Assembly (NCBI GenBank): GCA_044224905.1
Contig: JBGAJN010000002.1
Coordinates: forward strand, 1,302,001 to 1,366,000
Length of the DNA: 64,000 bases
Source of the DNA: JBGAJN01 sp044224905
Lineage (GTDB): Bacteria > Verrucomicrobiota > Verrucomicrobiia > Limisphaerales > JBGAJN01
Direction: 5' to 3'
The translations under genes and the position numbers were made by a program. Shown piece after piece: positions 50,489-58,931 of the stretch (the stretch's first letter is position 1; each line of letters opens with the position of its first letter). Under the pieces are notes generated by a model. It searched no databases, had not been told where the DNA came from, and worked only from the letters and a program-made list of their open reading frames with translations.

Positions 50489-53400
50489 ATGAACGCGTCT
50501 CTCGCTCGATCAGAAACAAAGGTTGCAGCCCGCCTTGAAAATGTTTTGAGGCTGCGCGCCCTATTCGCTTGCGTTCTCGGCGTCGCGTTGTTCCTTGCTG
50601 CGAACGTCGCCGTCGCGGCCAAGCCCAACATCATCGTGATTCTGGCGGACGATTTGGGTTGGCGGGACCTGGGCGTCATGGGAGCGACAGATTTGAAAAC
50701 GCCGAACATTGACGCGCTTGCGACCAATGGCGTGCTTTTCACCAGCGGTTACGTGACCGCGCCCGTGTGCAGTCCATCGCGGGCAGGGTTGATGACGGGG
50801 CGCTATCAACAGCGCTTCGGCCACGAGACAAATCCGGGAACAACGCTGGAGACCAACGCGATCTTTGGCCTGCCGCTAACCGAATCCACGATCGCCAACC
50901 GCCTCAAGCCATTCGATTATGCGACGGGCTGGATCGGCAAGTCGCACCTCGGTGGCGATCCGAAATTCTGGCCGTTGCAGCGCGGCTTCGATGAATTCTT
51001 TGGCTTCATCCAAAGCCATCATCATTATCTCAACCCCAGCCTCCAAACGGTGCCGGACGATCCGATTCGACGCGGCGCGAACGAGGTTTTCGAGACCAAC
51101 TACCTCACCACCGCCTTCGCGCGCGAGTGCCTCGACTTCATCGACCGTCACACGAACGGCCCGTTCTTCCTTTACGCGCCATTCAACGCCACGCATTTCC
51201 CGCTCGAAGCCACGAGCAATTTGTTCTCGCGGTTCAACACGAACGATTTTGGAACCAATTTGAGTCGCTACACCAACGCCGCCGTGCTCGCCGGTCTTGA
51301 CGACGCTGTCGGGGCCATCGTTGCGCGACTTCAGAATCTGAACCTTCACACCAACACGCTCATCTTCTTCACCAGCGACAACGGTGGGGCAACAAACTTC
51401 GGTTCGATCAATCGGCCGTTGCGCGGCGAGAAAACCGACGTGTACGAAGGCGGCATTCGCGTGCCGTTCATCATGAACTGGCCGGGGCAGGTGCTTTCCA
51501 ACGTCGTCAAGGACGGCCTCGTGAGCACGCTCGATATTTTGCCGACGGCGATTGCGGCGGCGGGTGGCACGTTGCCGGCGGCGTGGCAAATCGATGGCGT
51601 CAACCTGCTGCCCTACGCCTCCGGCCAGACCACGAACTCACCGCACTCGTCACTCTTCTGGCGCATCGAAACGGACGGCATCGGCGATGACGATGTAAAG
51701 GACGGGATTCGTGCGATGCGGCAAGGTGATTGGAAGCTCGTTAAACCGGCGTTGCAAAGCACGTGGGAGCTTTACCATCTTGCGAGCGACATCGGGGAGG
51801 CGACGAACCTTGCCGCGGCGTTTCCTGGCATCATGCAGCAGATGGTCGCAAGCTACGACGCGTGGAATGCGCAGCTCGCGCGGCCGTTGTGGGGCCGGGA
51901 CAAGTTGAAGTTCGCCTCGCCTGAGTTCGTGCTCGAAGATATTCGCATTGGTACTAGCACCGCGTCTTATCTCGCACCGGAGTTTTTGCCCGGCGGGTCG
52001 CGCGTTGCGTTCCTCGATGGCGTAAACACGCTGTGGCTTGGCGAGCTCGATCCCGTCACGGGTTTGTTTGTCTCTGGTCACGGGCGGGATCTGTCTGTGG
52101 ATTCGGGACTCGCGTCGTTGGCGAGCGCGGCTGACGGGCCCGAATGGGGATTCAACTCCAGTGGCCCCGCGCTTTTCTACACGAAACCCGGCGCGTTCGG
52201 GCATTTGCAGATTTGGAGCACGCATTTCTTAAGCAACGGCCCGCTGACGTTTGCGCTCACGACCGGCCAGAGCAACGAAAGTTTCGGCGTGCGACCGAGT
52301 CAGGAGCCGACCGCCTCGTCGGTAAAAATTGCGTTCAGTGTTGGTGCTCCCGCATTGTCATCGATGGTTTGGGCCGATGAGAATACGCCGTCGATCGCCG
52401 CCGCGTTGCCCCAACAGGCTGGTGGTACACTCAACGCCCGTTGGATTCCGGGCACGACGGATATTGCCTACCGCGCCAGTCCTGTTGGCCAGCCGACTCC
52501 GACGCAGATCGCGCGTTACCGCACGACGAATGGCGCGGTGTCCATCCTCACGACCAACGCCGGTGACAAGACGGACGTGTGGGCGTTTGTCGCGCCGGAG
52601 TTTGGTAACGAACTCTGCTACGCCGCTGTGGTGGATCACGATTATATCGCCATCTACCGCGACTTGCGCGACAACACGAACGGATACTTCACGCAGGTCG
52701 CTGCACTCACGCTGCCGACGAATGCCACGCAGCGTTTCATCTACTCGATGGAGCCCGTGCAGGGCTTGCGCGGATTCGATGGCACGAGTTACTTCACCTG
52801 CGCGGCATATCAGAACGACAATCCTGTCACTCCCGGCGACGGCGCGATCTGGTTGCTCGCTCTCGGCCCGGACACCAATCATTTCCTGGCGCGTCGTGTG
52901 GACGACGGCGCGGGATCGAACGTCGCCGCCGATCGTCGCGAACCGAAGACGTTTGTCGGTGCCAACGAGGTGTTCCTCTACTACACGCGTTACGACGGAG
53001 CGAACCCGGTGCAGCTTCACCGCGCCCGGACTGGCCTGAAGCGGGCAGAGCATGTCGGTCCTGCGAGCGGTTTCACGAGCATGAGTTTCAATTGGAGCTT
53101 CGTTGCCGGAACGACGCAGTCGAACGGCGTCTTCCGTGGCGGTACCGAGACAATGAACGTGGTCGCGCACAATGGCCGCCTGTTCGCCGGTCAAAGTAGC
53201 CGTTGGAACACTCCGTATCCGAACATCGCCGACACCAACAGTCTCACGACGAACTGGACCGGCGCACAGATTCTCGTGAAGGACTCGGCGGCCTCGTCGT
53301 GGCGTGTGGATCCGAATTTGCCGCCCATTTTTCGACTGCACCTTGCGGTTGAGGCGCTGGAGGAAATTTCTTTCACCACCACGTTGCTGGGAGCGCCGCT

Positions 53401-54619
53401 CAGTCCTCCGACGAACTTGCTCGTCTGCGGCCTGAGCGACATCACGAACATCGGCGCACTCGTCGCCAGCGCCCGCGTGCGCAACGACGCCACCGGAGAT
53501 TGGGCTGACTCGCACATTGATACGACGACTCCCGCTGCGATGATCAGCTTCGGTTCGCACGTGGATCGCACGACAAACATCCACCGCATTTTCGCGGGCC
53601 TGTCGAATGGGGAAATTTATCGCGGCGGTTATCTCGTGGCGGCGACGAATTTCCTCATCTGGGCTTCGAACAATGTCGAACACTCTGGAACTGGTCCGGT
53701 CACGGCGTTTGCCGAGTGCAACAAAATCCTCTACGCCGCGTGCGGGCTGACCCAGGCCAATTCGAACTCGCCGGTCGTTGGTGGCCTCTATCACCGCAAA
53801 GACACGAACGCGACGTGGCAACTTGATTATCAATGGCCATATCCTGCCGACCTCATGTCCGCTCCGGAGGAGGATCGCCTGATGCGCGGCCTTACTGCCG
53901 TGCCCGAATCGCATGGCGCGAGCAATCAGGTGCTCGTCGGCGCGCGTGCGTGGCCGGGAGTAATTGAGCGCATTGATCCGGCGCAGGATCACGCCGTTAC
54001 GGTGGAGCTGGATGTCCGTGATTTTCTTGCCCGCCGCTGGGGCAACGATCTCGTACGTCAGAGCAACGTGCGCATCGCTTACAACGGATTCACCGCCGCA
54101 ACCAATCCGGTGACGGGCGAAGCTGTTCACCTTGTTGGCGTGTGGATCGACCATCCGGATGCGAGCATGGCTCCGCACAACGGTTCCCACTTTCTTGTGC
54201 GTCATCTCGATGGCACCTACGAGGTGGCGGATTTGGAAAACTTCGCGCCACAGGTTCCGGCGGGGCAGACGTTGCGCGGGACCCGCTGCATCGCCGTATC
54301 GCCATTCGCCGAGGATGGCGGGAACGTTTTCTATTTTGGTGGTTACGACACCGCGACGGACGAGTCGCACAACACGGCGTGGATCATGCGCGGCGATTGG
54401 CTTACCTGGCCTGCGCTTACGATCTCGCGACCTGAACCATCTGCCTATCAGCTCAAGTGGCCGGTCACCACGACGAATTGGGTGCTCGAATCCACGACCG
54501 AGCTCGCGCCCATCACCACGTGGGCTCCCGTTTCGGACCTGCCCACGCGTTCGCTATACGAGGAGGCTCTGAGTGTGACCGCTGGTTCCAATACATTTTT
54601 CCGTTTGCGCAAACCTTGA
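50489..54619 (+). CDS. very large exported type I sulfatase with a C-terminal beta-propeller-like region
   Basis: 1376 residues; typical sulfatases have 450-600. A signal region (RALFACVLGVALFLAANVAVA) lies about 22-43 after the first ATG; a later start such as TTG at 50546 would give a normal signal peptide. Sulfatase motifs: NIIVILADDLGWRDLG (metal Asp54, Asp55), the formylglycine site Cys94 in CSPSRAGLMTGRY (CxPSR), then GKSHLGG, FFTSDNGG and GIRVPFIMNWPG. From about residue 480 a further 870 residues follow with TolB/PD40-like repeats (SRVAFLDGVNTLWLGELDP, AIWLLALGPDTNHFLARR). It would be exported and remove sulfate from a polymer; the tail may bind the substrate. A maturation enzyme (FGE or anSME) is not in the window. 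Confidence 0.88.
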   Translation: MNASLARSETKVAARLENVLRLRALFACVLGVALFLAANVAVAAKPNIIVILADDLGWRDLGVMGATDLKTPNIDALATNGVLFTSGYVTAPVCSPSRAGLMTGRYQQRFGHETNPGTTLETNAIFGLPLTESTIANRLKPFDYATGWIGKSHLGGDPKFWPLQRGFDEFFGFIQSHHHYLNPSLQTVPDDPIRRGANEVFETNYLTTAFARECLDFIDRHTNGPFFLYAPFNATHFPLEATSNLFSRFNTNDFGTNLSRYTNAAVLAGLDDAVGAIVARLQNLNLHTNTLIFFTSDNGGATNFGSINRPLRGEKTDVYEGGIRVPFIMNWPGQVLSNVVKDGLVSTLDILPTAIAAAGGTLPAAWQIDGVNLLPYASGQTTNSPHSSLFWRIETDGIGDDDVKDGIRAMRQGDWKLVKPALQSTWELYHLASDIGEATNLAAAFPGIMQQMVASYDAWNAQLARPLWGRDKLKFASPEFVLEDIRIGTSTASYLAPEFLPGGSRVAFLDGVNTLWLGELDPVTGLFVSGHGRDLSVDSGLASLASAADGPEWGFNSSGPALFYTKPGAFGHLQIWSTHFLSNGPLTFALTTGQSNESFGVRPSQEPTASSVKIAFSVGAPALSSMVWADENTPSIAAALPQQAGGTLNARWIPGTTDIAYRASPVGQPTPTQIARYRTTNGAVSILTTNAGDKTDVWAFVAPEFGNELCYAAVVDHDYIAIYRDLRDNTNGYFTQVAALTLPTNATQRFIYSMEPVQGLRGFDGTSYFTCAAYQNDNPVTPGDGAIWLLALGPDTNHFLARRVDDGAGSNVAADRREPKTFVGANEVFLYYTRYDGANPVQLHRARTGLKRAEHVGPASGFTSMSFNWSFVAGTTQSNGVFRGGTETMNVVAHNGRLFAGQSSRWNTPYPNIADTNSLTTNWTGAQILVKDSAASSWRVDPNLPPIFRLHLAVEALEEISFTTTLLGAPLSPPTNLLVCGLSDITNIGALVASARVRNDATGDWADSHIDTTTPAAMISFGSHVDRTTNIHRIFAGLSNGEIYRGGYLVAATNFLIWASNNVEHSGTGPVTAFAECNKILYAACGLTQANSNSPVVGGLYHRKDTNATWQLDYQWPYPADLMSAPEEDRLMRGLTAVPESHGASNQVLVGARAWPGVIERIDPAQDHAVTVELDVRDFLARRWGNDLVRQSNVRIAYNGFTAATNPVTGEAVHLVGVWIDHPDASMAPHNGSHFLVRHLDGTYEVADLENFAPQVPAGQTLRGTRCIAVSPFAEDGGNVFYFGGYDTATDESHNTAWIMRGDWLTWPALTISRPEPSAYQLKWPVTTTNWVLESTTELAPITTWAPVSDLPTRSLYEEALSVTAGSNTFFRLRKP

Positions 54620-54662
54620 GCGCCAAGGAAGGGGGCGCGTGAGAATCTCTCGCGCGATGTCG

Positions 54663-54699
54663 GCCGGGCTGCGTGGTCGCGCAGCTCGGCTGTTTTTTT
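54663..54699 (+). terminator. terminator after the sulfatase gene
   Basis: 11-bp stem (54663-54673 with 54680-54690, one G-T pair), then tgttttttt. Located 44 bp after the sulfatase stop codon. Confidence 0.85.
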
Positions 54700-54747
54700 G
54701 GTGAACGTTCGTCCGGCTTGTGGATTTCTCTGAACTTCTGCCTTTTT

Positions 54748-54761
54748 AGTCCGCGCGGACT
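54748..54761. promoter_or_regulatory. 14-bp perfect palindrome upstream of the DMFase-like/GGT operon
   Basis: AGTCCGCGCGGACT, flanked by ttttt and ttgtt, 134 bp before the start codon at 54895. Such a dyad in an intergenic region is a candidate operator; it can also be coincidental. Confidence 0.4.
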
Positions 54762-54875
54762 TTGTTACTCATGCGCAACCACCACCTAAACGGCACCGAC
54801 GACCCAACGACATTGCGCACCTCCATTCGATCTTTCCCAGCGAAGCCCCAGGCGAATGCGCGGAGAATCAAATTC

Positions 54876-54889
54876 GTCCCTTAAGGGAC
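54876..54889 (+). promoter_or_regulatory. 14-bp perfect palindrome covering the ribosome-binding site
   Basis: GTCCCTTAAGGGAC ends 5 bp before the ATG at 54895 and contains the likely Shine-Dalgarno sequence AAGGGA. In RNA it could pair with its left half and hide the ribosome-binding site, so it may be a translational control hairpin or a DNA operator. Confidence 0.45.
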
Positions 54890-54894
54890 CTGCG

Positions 54895-57273
54895 ATGACC
54901 GTGAAACGAACACCCAAACTCTCCACCCGACTTACGCGCCGCGAGTTCCTGAAGCGAACCGGTGTCGGCGTCGCCGCGGCAGCCGCGGTCAAGTTCTCGC
55001 CGCGGGCGACTGCTGCCCCAAGTTCATCTGGCATTCCGCCGCACCGGGCGCTCGACGTTCCGGGCGTTCACGCTTACCCGCTTGAACACAGCGTGGCCGC
55101 TGGTGACACGCTGGAGTTGTGCGTGAGCAACAGCGTTCCGTATCGTCTTTCGATCTGCCGGCTTGGTTTGCAGGTGGATGATCCGGCAGGTGACACGGTG
55201 ATGAAGCGATTCGAGGAATTCCCGGCGAACCCGCAACCGATTCATCCTGGTTCTTACGTCCACATCGAGAAGCGCCTCAACGGCAAGATGCGCGCCATCA
55301 CACTCGAATGCTGGGTGCGCCCGTGGGACATCACGAGGTTGCAGGGCCTTATCAGTCAGGAAGACAAGGACTCCGACGAAGGCCTCGCGCTCGGCATCGG
55401 CAAGGACGGCTACGTCGGTTTTTATCTTGGCGACGGCGTCGGTCCGGATGAAAAGACGGTGCATCGCACCAAACCGGGCACAGTGAAGCGCAACCGCTGG
55501 CACCATGTCGTCGCGACTTGGGATGGAAAAACCAAACGCGTCTACGTGGATGCGAAGGAAGTGGGCACTTGGGATTTCACCGGCCCGCTGCTGCCTGGCA
55601 AACACGCGCTCCGCCTTGGTGCAATGGCGCAGAAAGGCATTGCGCAGCATTTCCTCGACGGCGATCTCGCGATGCCGGCGGTTTACGACCGTGCGCTGAG
55701 TGCGGATGAAATCATAGAGCGCTTCAAGCAGGAAGGCCTTCAGTCCGCACGCGGCAATGGGGTGCTCGCTTGCTGGCCTTTTAGCGAGGAACGCGGCGAG
55801 CGTGTTGCTGATGCGTCCGGTGACAGCCGCGACGGGCGCATCATCAACCACGCCACTTGGATGATTGGTGGGCCGAGCTTCAATGCCGATGTGCCGCGCT
55901 TCGGCAATTACGATCCGAAGAAGGACGCCACGCGCGGCCATGGACTGCGTCTCGCGTCGGATGATCTCTACGATTGCCGCTGGAGCGTGACGCACCGCTG
56001 GAAAGTGCCGGCTGAGGCGCGTTCCGGCATTTACGTGGCGCGAATGGAGTTTAATTATGAGGGCAAGTCGCGACTTTACCATTGCACGTTCATCGTGCGC
56101 CGCGCTCCGCGCCGGAAGAAGGCTCCCATCCTTTTGGTCTGCGCGACGAACACGTGGCGCGCCTACAGCGGCACGCCTTTCGCGATCACCCCCGAGCAAT
56201 TGCACCAAGCATGGGGCACGCACGGCATCGAGAAGGATTCGCGCGGATTGCCGGCCTACTGTTTCTACCGCACGCACGAGGCAGGGCAGGGCACGTATCA
56301 ACTTGGCCTGCGCATGCCGTGGCCCGCGGCCGGACCCTACGTGCTCTACGGTGCGTCGACGAAATACAGCCACCTCGCGCGCGCGGACCGTTTCCCGCAG
56401 GCATGGCTCGAAGCGCAGGGTTACGACTACGATGTGATCAGCGATCTCGACCTCCACCGTGATCCCGGTGTGCTGCGTGGCTACAAGGTTTTCATGGTCG
56501 TTGGCCACAACGAGTATTGGTCGCAACCGATGTATCGGGGTGTAGAGAATTTCCTCCGCAACAGCGGCAACCTCGTCGTGCTTAGCGGCAACAGCATGGG
56601 CTGGCGCGTTAGTTTCAACGCCGACGCCTCCGTAATCGAGTGTCGCAAGGTGGACTGCCCCGGATTCCAGATGAAACCGACCGCGCGGGGCGAGGCGTAC
56701 CACAGCCACGATGGCTTGCGCGGCGGCGCGCAACGCGAGTGCGGAATGCCTGGCTACAAAGTCATCGGCTTGGACATCATCGGCTGGAACAACCAGTCGA
56801 ACGCTAAAAACTTCGGCCCCTACGTCGTCGATGACGCAACGCATTTTCTCTTCAACAAACCGGAGCCGAGCGGCCTGAAGAACGGTGACAAATTCGGATG
56901 GGCCGGCGATGGCCAGATGCCGATGGCGAACGGGCACGAGATGGACATACGTCCCTCGACGTTCGCGGCGCTGCAAGAGGAGCCCACACCCGAAGGCGCG
57001 GTGATGCCGAAGGATCCGGTGGGTATGGTGCGTATCGCCAACGGCATCCTCCCATGGGCGCAGGGCGGCAAAGCGATGGATTATTTCTTTCGCCCCATCA
57101 AGCCTAAGACCGATCAAGGTGCAGAGATGATTTACTGGGAACGTCCTGACGGCGGTCGAGTCTTCAATGCTGGCGCAATTGGTTCCGGGTGGCTGCTGCA
57201 CTACGATCCGCGCTGGGCGACGGTGATGCGCAATATCCTCGCGCACTTCGGGGTAACGAAAAGCAAAGCATGA
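54895..57273 (+). CDS. Tat-exported LamG plus DMFase-large-subunit-like protein (paralogue B)
   Basis: 792 residues, ATG 54895. A Tat signal (TRREFLKRTGVGVAAAAAVK) leads to an N-terminal part, then a LamG/concanavalin domain (about 140-270: ITLECWVRPWDI, NRWHHVVATWDGKTKRVYVD, PAVYDRALSADEI), then the DMFase-like C-terminal domain with VCATNTWRAY (Trp421, Tyr424) and VVGHNEYWS (His538, Glu540, Tyr541). The LamG part may bind a carbohydrate and bring the hydrolase domain to it. Its stop overlaps the GGT start by ATGA, so translation is coupled. Iron ligation by Tyr/Glu is inferred from the DMFase structure. Confidence 0.82.
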   Translation: MTVKRTPKLSTRLTRREFLKRTGVGVAAAAAVKFSPRATAAPSSSGIPPHRALDVPGVHAYPLEHSVAAGDTLELCVSNSVPYRLSICRLGLQVDDPAGDTVMKRFEEFPANPQPIHPGSYVHIEKRLNGKMRAITLECWVRPWDITRLQGLISQEDKDSDEGLALGIGKDGYVGFYLGDGVGPDEKTVHRTKPGTVKRNRWHHVVATWDGKTKRVYVDAKEVGTWDFTGPLLPGKHALRLGAMAQKGIAQHFLDGDLAMPAVYDRALSADEIIERFKQEGLQSARGNGVLACWPFSEERGERVADASGDSRDGRIINHATWMIGGPSFNADVPRFGNYDPKKDATRGHGLRLASDDLYDCRWSVTHRWKVPAEARSGIYVARMEFNYEGKSRLYHCTFIVRRAPRRKKAPILLVCATNTWRAYSGTPFAITPEQLHQAWGTHGIEKDSRGLPAYCFYRTHEAGQGTYQLGLRMPWPAAGPYVLYGASTKYSHLARADRFPQAWLEAQGYDYDVISDLDLHRDPGVLRGYKVFMVVGHNEYWSQPMYRGVENFLRNSGNLVVLSGNSMGWRVSFNADASVIECRKVDCPGFQMKPTARGEAYHSHDGLRGGAQRECGMPGYKVIGLDIIGWNNQSNAKNFGPYVVDDATHFLFNKPEPSGLKNGDKFGWAGDGQMPMANGHEMDIRPSTFAALQEEPTPEGAVMPKDPVGMVRIANGILPWAQGGKAMDYFFRPIKPKTDQGAEMIYWERPDGGRVFNAGAIGSGWLLHYDPRWATVMRNILAHFGVTKSKA

Positions 57274-58925
57274 AGGCAATTCGATCAACTCAATCTCTGA
57301 TCTCCCGCCGGGCGATGTTCACGCGTAGCGCCGCTGCGCTCACGGGAACTTTTTTTGTTCCGAACATTCTCATTGGGGCACTGCGGCCCGAGAGCGCGAA
57401 TGGCTACGTCGTGGGCGAGCCGAGTGTGGAGAGCATCGGTGCGAAGATTCTCGCGGACGGTGGAAATGCGTTCGATGCACTCGTCGCCACCGCGCTGGCC
57501 GGGGCTGTTACACAACCGCATCAGACTGGCATCGGCGGCTACGCGGCGCATGCGATGATCGCCCACGACGGTGGTCGCAAGATCACCGCGCTCGACGCCA
57601 ACTCCACCGCACCCGCTGCGATGCGCGAGGACATCTTCAGGCCCGGCGCGGATGGCAAAGTGCCGGGCCGCGTCAACGACCACGGCTGGCTGGCCGCGGG
57701 CGTGCCGGGACTCATTGCAGGAATGCATCTGGTGGCGAAACGATTTGGCACGCGCCCTTTCAGCGAAGCCCTGCAACCTTCGATTAAACTGCTCCGCGAC
57801 GGCTTTCCCTTCGCGCCGGGTTCCGCTTCGGCAATCAAGGCGGCCGCCGCGCAGATGAGCAAGGATCCGGGCTCGCGAAAAATCTATTACCCGGACGGTC
57901 AACCGCTCGCCGCTGGCGCCACCTATCGGAATTCCGAGCTGGCTGAGTTGCTCGAAACGCTGGCGACGGCGAATTCTGTCGAGCCATTCTACCGTGGCGA
58001 CATCGCGCAACGCATCGCGGAGGCTTTTCAGAAAAACGGCGGACTGGTTACGACGAAGGACCTCGCGGCGTATCAGGCAAAGCTCGTGGATCCGATCGCG
58101 CTGAAGTGGGACGAGCAAACGACCATCCATACCGTGCCGCTCACGTGCGGCGGGCTGACGACGTTGCAGATGCTCGCGACGCTGCGCGCATTAGAGTGGG
58201 GCAAGATGCCTATCGGCTTGGCGCGGACGCATACGCGCATCGAAGCCATGCGGCTCGCGTGGCGCGACCGGCTAACACTGCTCGGCGATCCGGAGTTTGT
58301 GAAAGTGCCGCAGGAGAAATTGCTCTCAGAGGATTACGCGCGCGAGTGCGCAGAGAAAATTCAGGCCACGGTGAAAGCGGGGAAATTGCTCGCGCACGCC
58401 GTCACCGCGCAGGACCACGGCGGGACGCTTAGTTTCAGCGCCATGGATAAGCAGGGCAACTTCATCGCGCTCACGCTCACGCACGGCAACGGCTTCGGTG
58501 CGCAAGTCACCGTGGACGGACTTGGTCTCACGCTCGGTCACGGGATGTCGCGCTTCGATCCGCATCCGGGCCATTCGAACGCGCCCGGGCCCGGCAAGAA
58601 GCCCTTGCACAACATGGTGCCGACGCTTATCACGCGCGGCGGGAAACCAACCATCGCAGTGGGCGGACGCGGCGGGCGCAAGATTCCGAACACGATGCTG
58701 CAGTTCCTCGCGCAGTCGGTCGTGCTCGGCAATTCGCTCGAGAAATCAATGAACGTGCCGCGCATTCACACGGAAGGCACGAAGGCAGTCGAGTTCGAGC
58801 CGAAATGGATCGCGAGCGATTTGGCGGGGTTGAAGAAAATTGGCTATACCGTCAAGACCGCGAACGCGGCGACCTTGAGTGCGGTCGCCATCGAAGATGG
58901 CGTGATGCGTGCAGCGATGCGCTGA
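57270..58925 (+). CDS. ggt: gamma-glutamyltransferase family Ntn-hydrolase
   Basis: 551 residues, ATG 57270 overlapping the upstream stop by ATGA. A signal-like start (SRRAMFTRSAAALTGTFFVPNILIGA) contains a RR pair and may be Tat type. The large subunit has GGNAFDALVATALAGAVTQPHQTGIGGYAAHAMIA; the autocleavage Thr is Thr386 in HGGTLSFSAMD, giving an N-terminal nucleophile; the GG motif is near VGGRGGRKIPNT. GGTs cleave gamma-glutamyl amides and transfer the group to water or amino acids. In this operon with DMFase-like amidases it may act on modified amino compounds. Confidence 0.9.
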   Translation: MKAIRSTQSLISRRAMFTRSAAALTGTFFVPNILIGALRPESANGYVVGEPSVESIGAKILADGGNAFDALVATALAGAVTQPHQTGIGGYAAHAMIAHDGGRKITALDANSTAPAAMREDIFRPGADGKVPGRVNDHGWLAAGVPGLIAGMHLVAKRFGTRPFSEALQPSIKLLRDGFPFAPGSASAIKAAAAQMSKDPGSRKIYYPDGQPLAAGATYRNSELAELLETLATANSVEPFYRGDIAQRIAEAFQKNGGLVTTKDLAAYQAKLVDPIALKWDEQTTIHTVPLTCGGLTTLQMLATLRALEWGKMPIGLARTHTRIEAMRLAWRDRLTLLGDPEFVKVPQEKLLSEDYARECAEKIQATVKAGKLLAHAVTAQDHGGTLSFSAMDKQGNFIALTLTHGNGFGAQVTVDGLGLTLGHGMSRFDPHPGHSNAPGPGKKPLHNMVPTLITRGGKPTIAVGGRGGRKIPNTMLQFLAQSVVLGNSLEKSMNVPRIHTEGTKAVEFEPKWIASDLAGLKKIGYTVKTANAATLSAVAIEDGVMRAAMR

Positions 58926-58931
58926 TTTCCC

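Noticed and set aside
52358..54370. A 670-codon open frame on the minus strand over the sulfatase
   Set aside because: Shadow of the sulfatase frame; no start signal, no domain.
55024..57288. A 754-codon open frame on the minus strand over paralogue B
   Set aside because: Shadow frame with random-looking His/Arg/Val-rich sequence.
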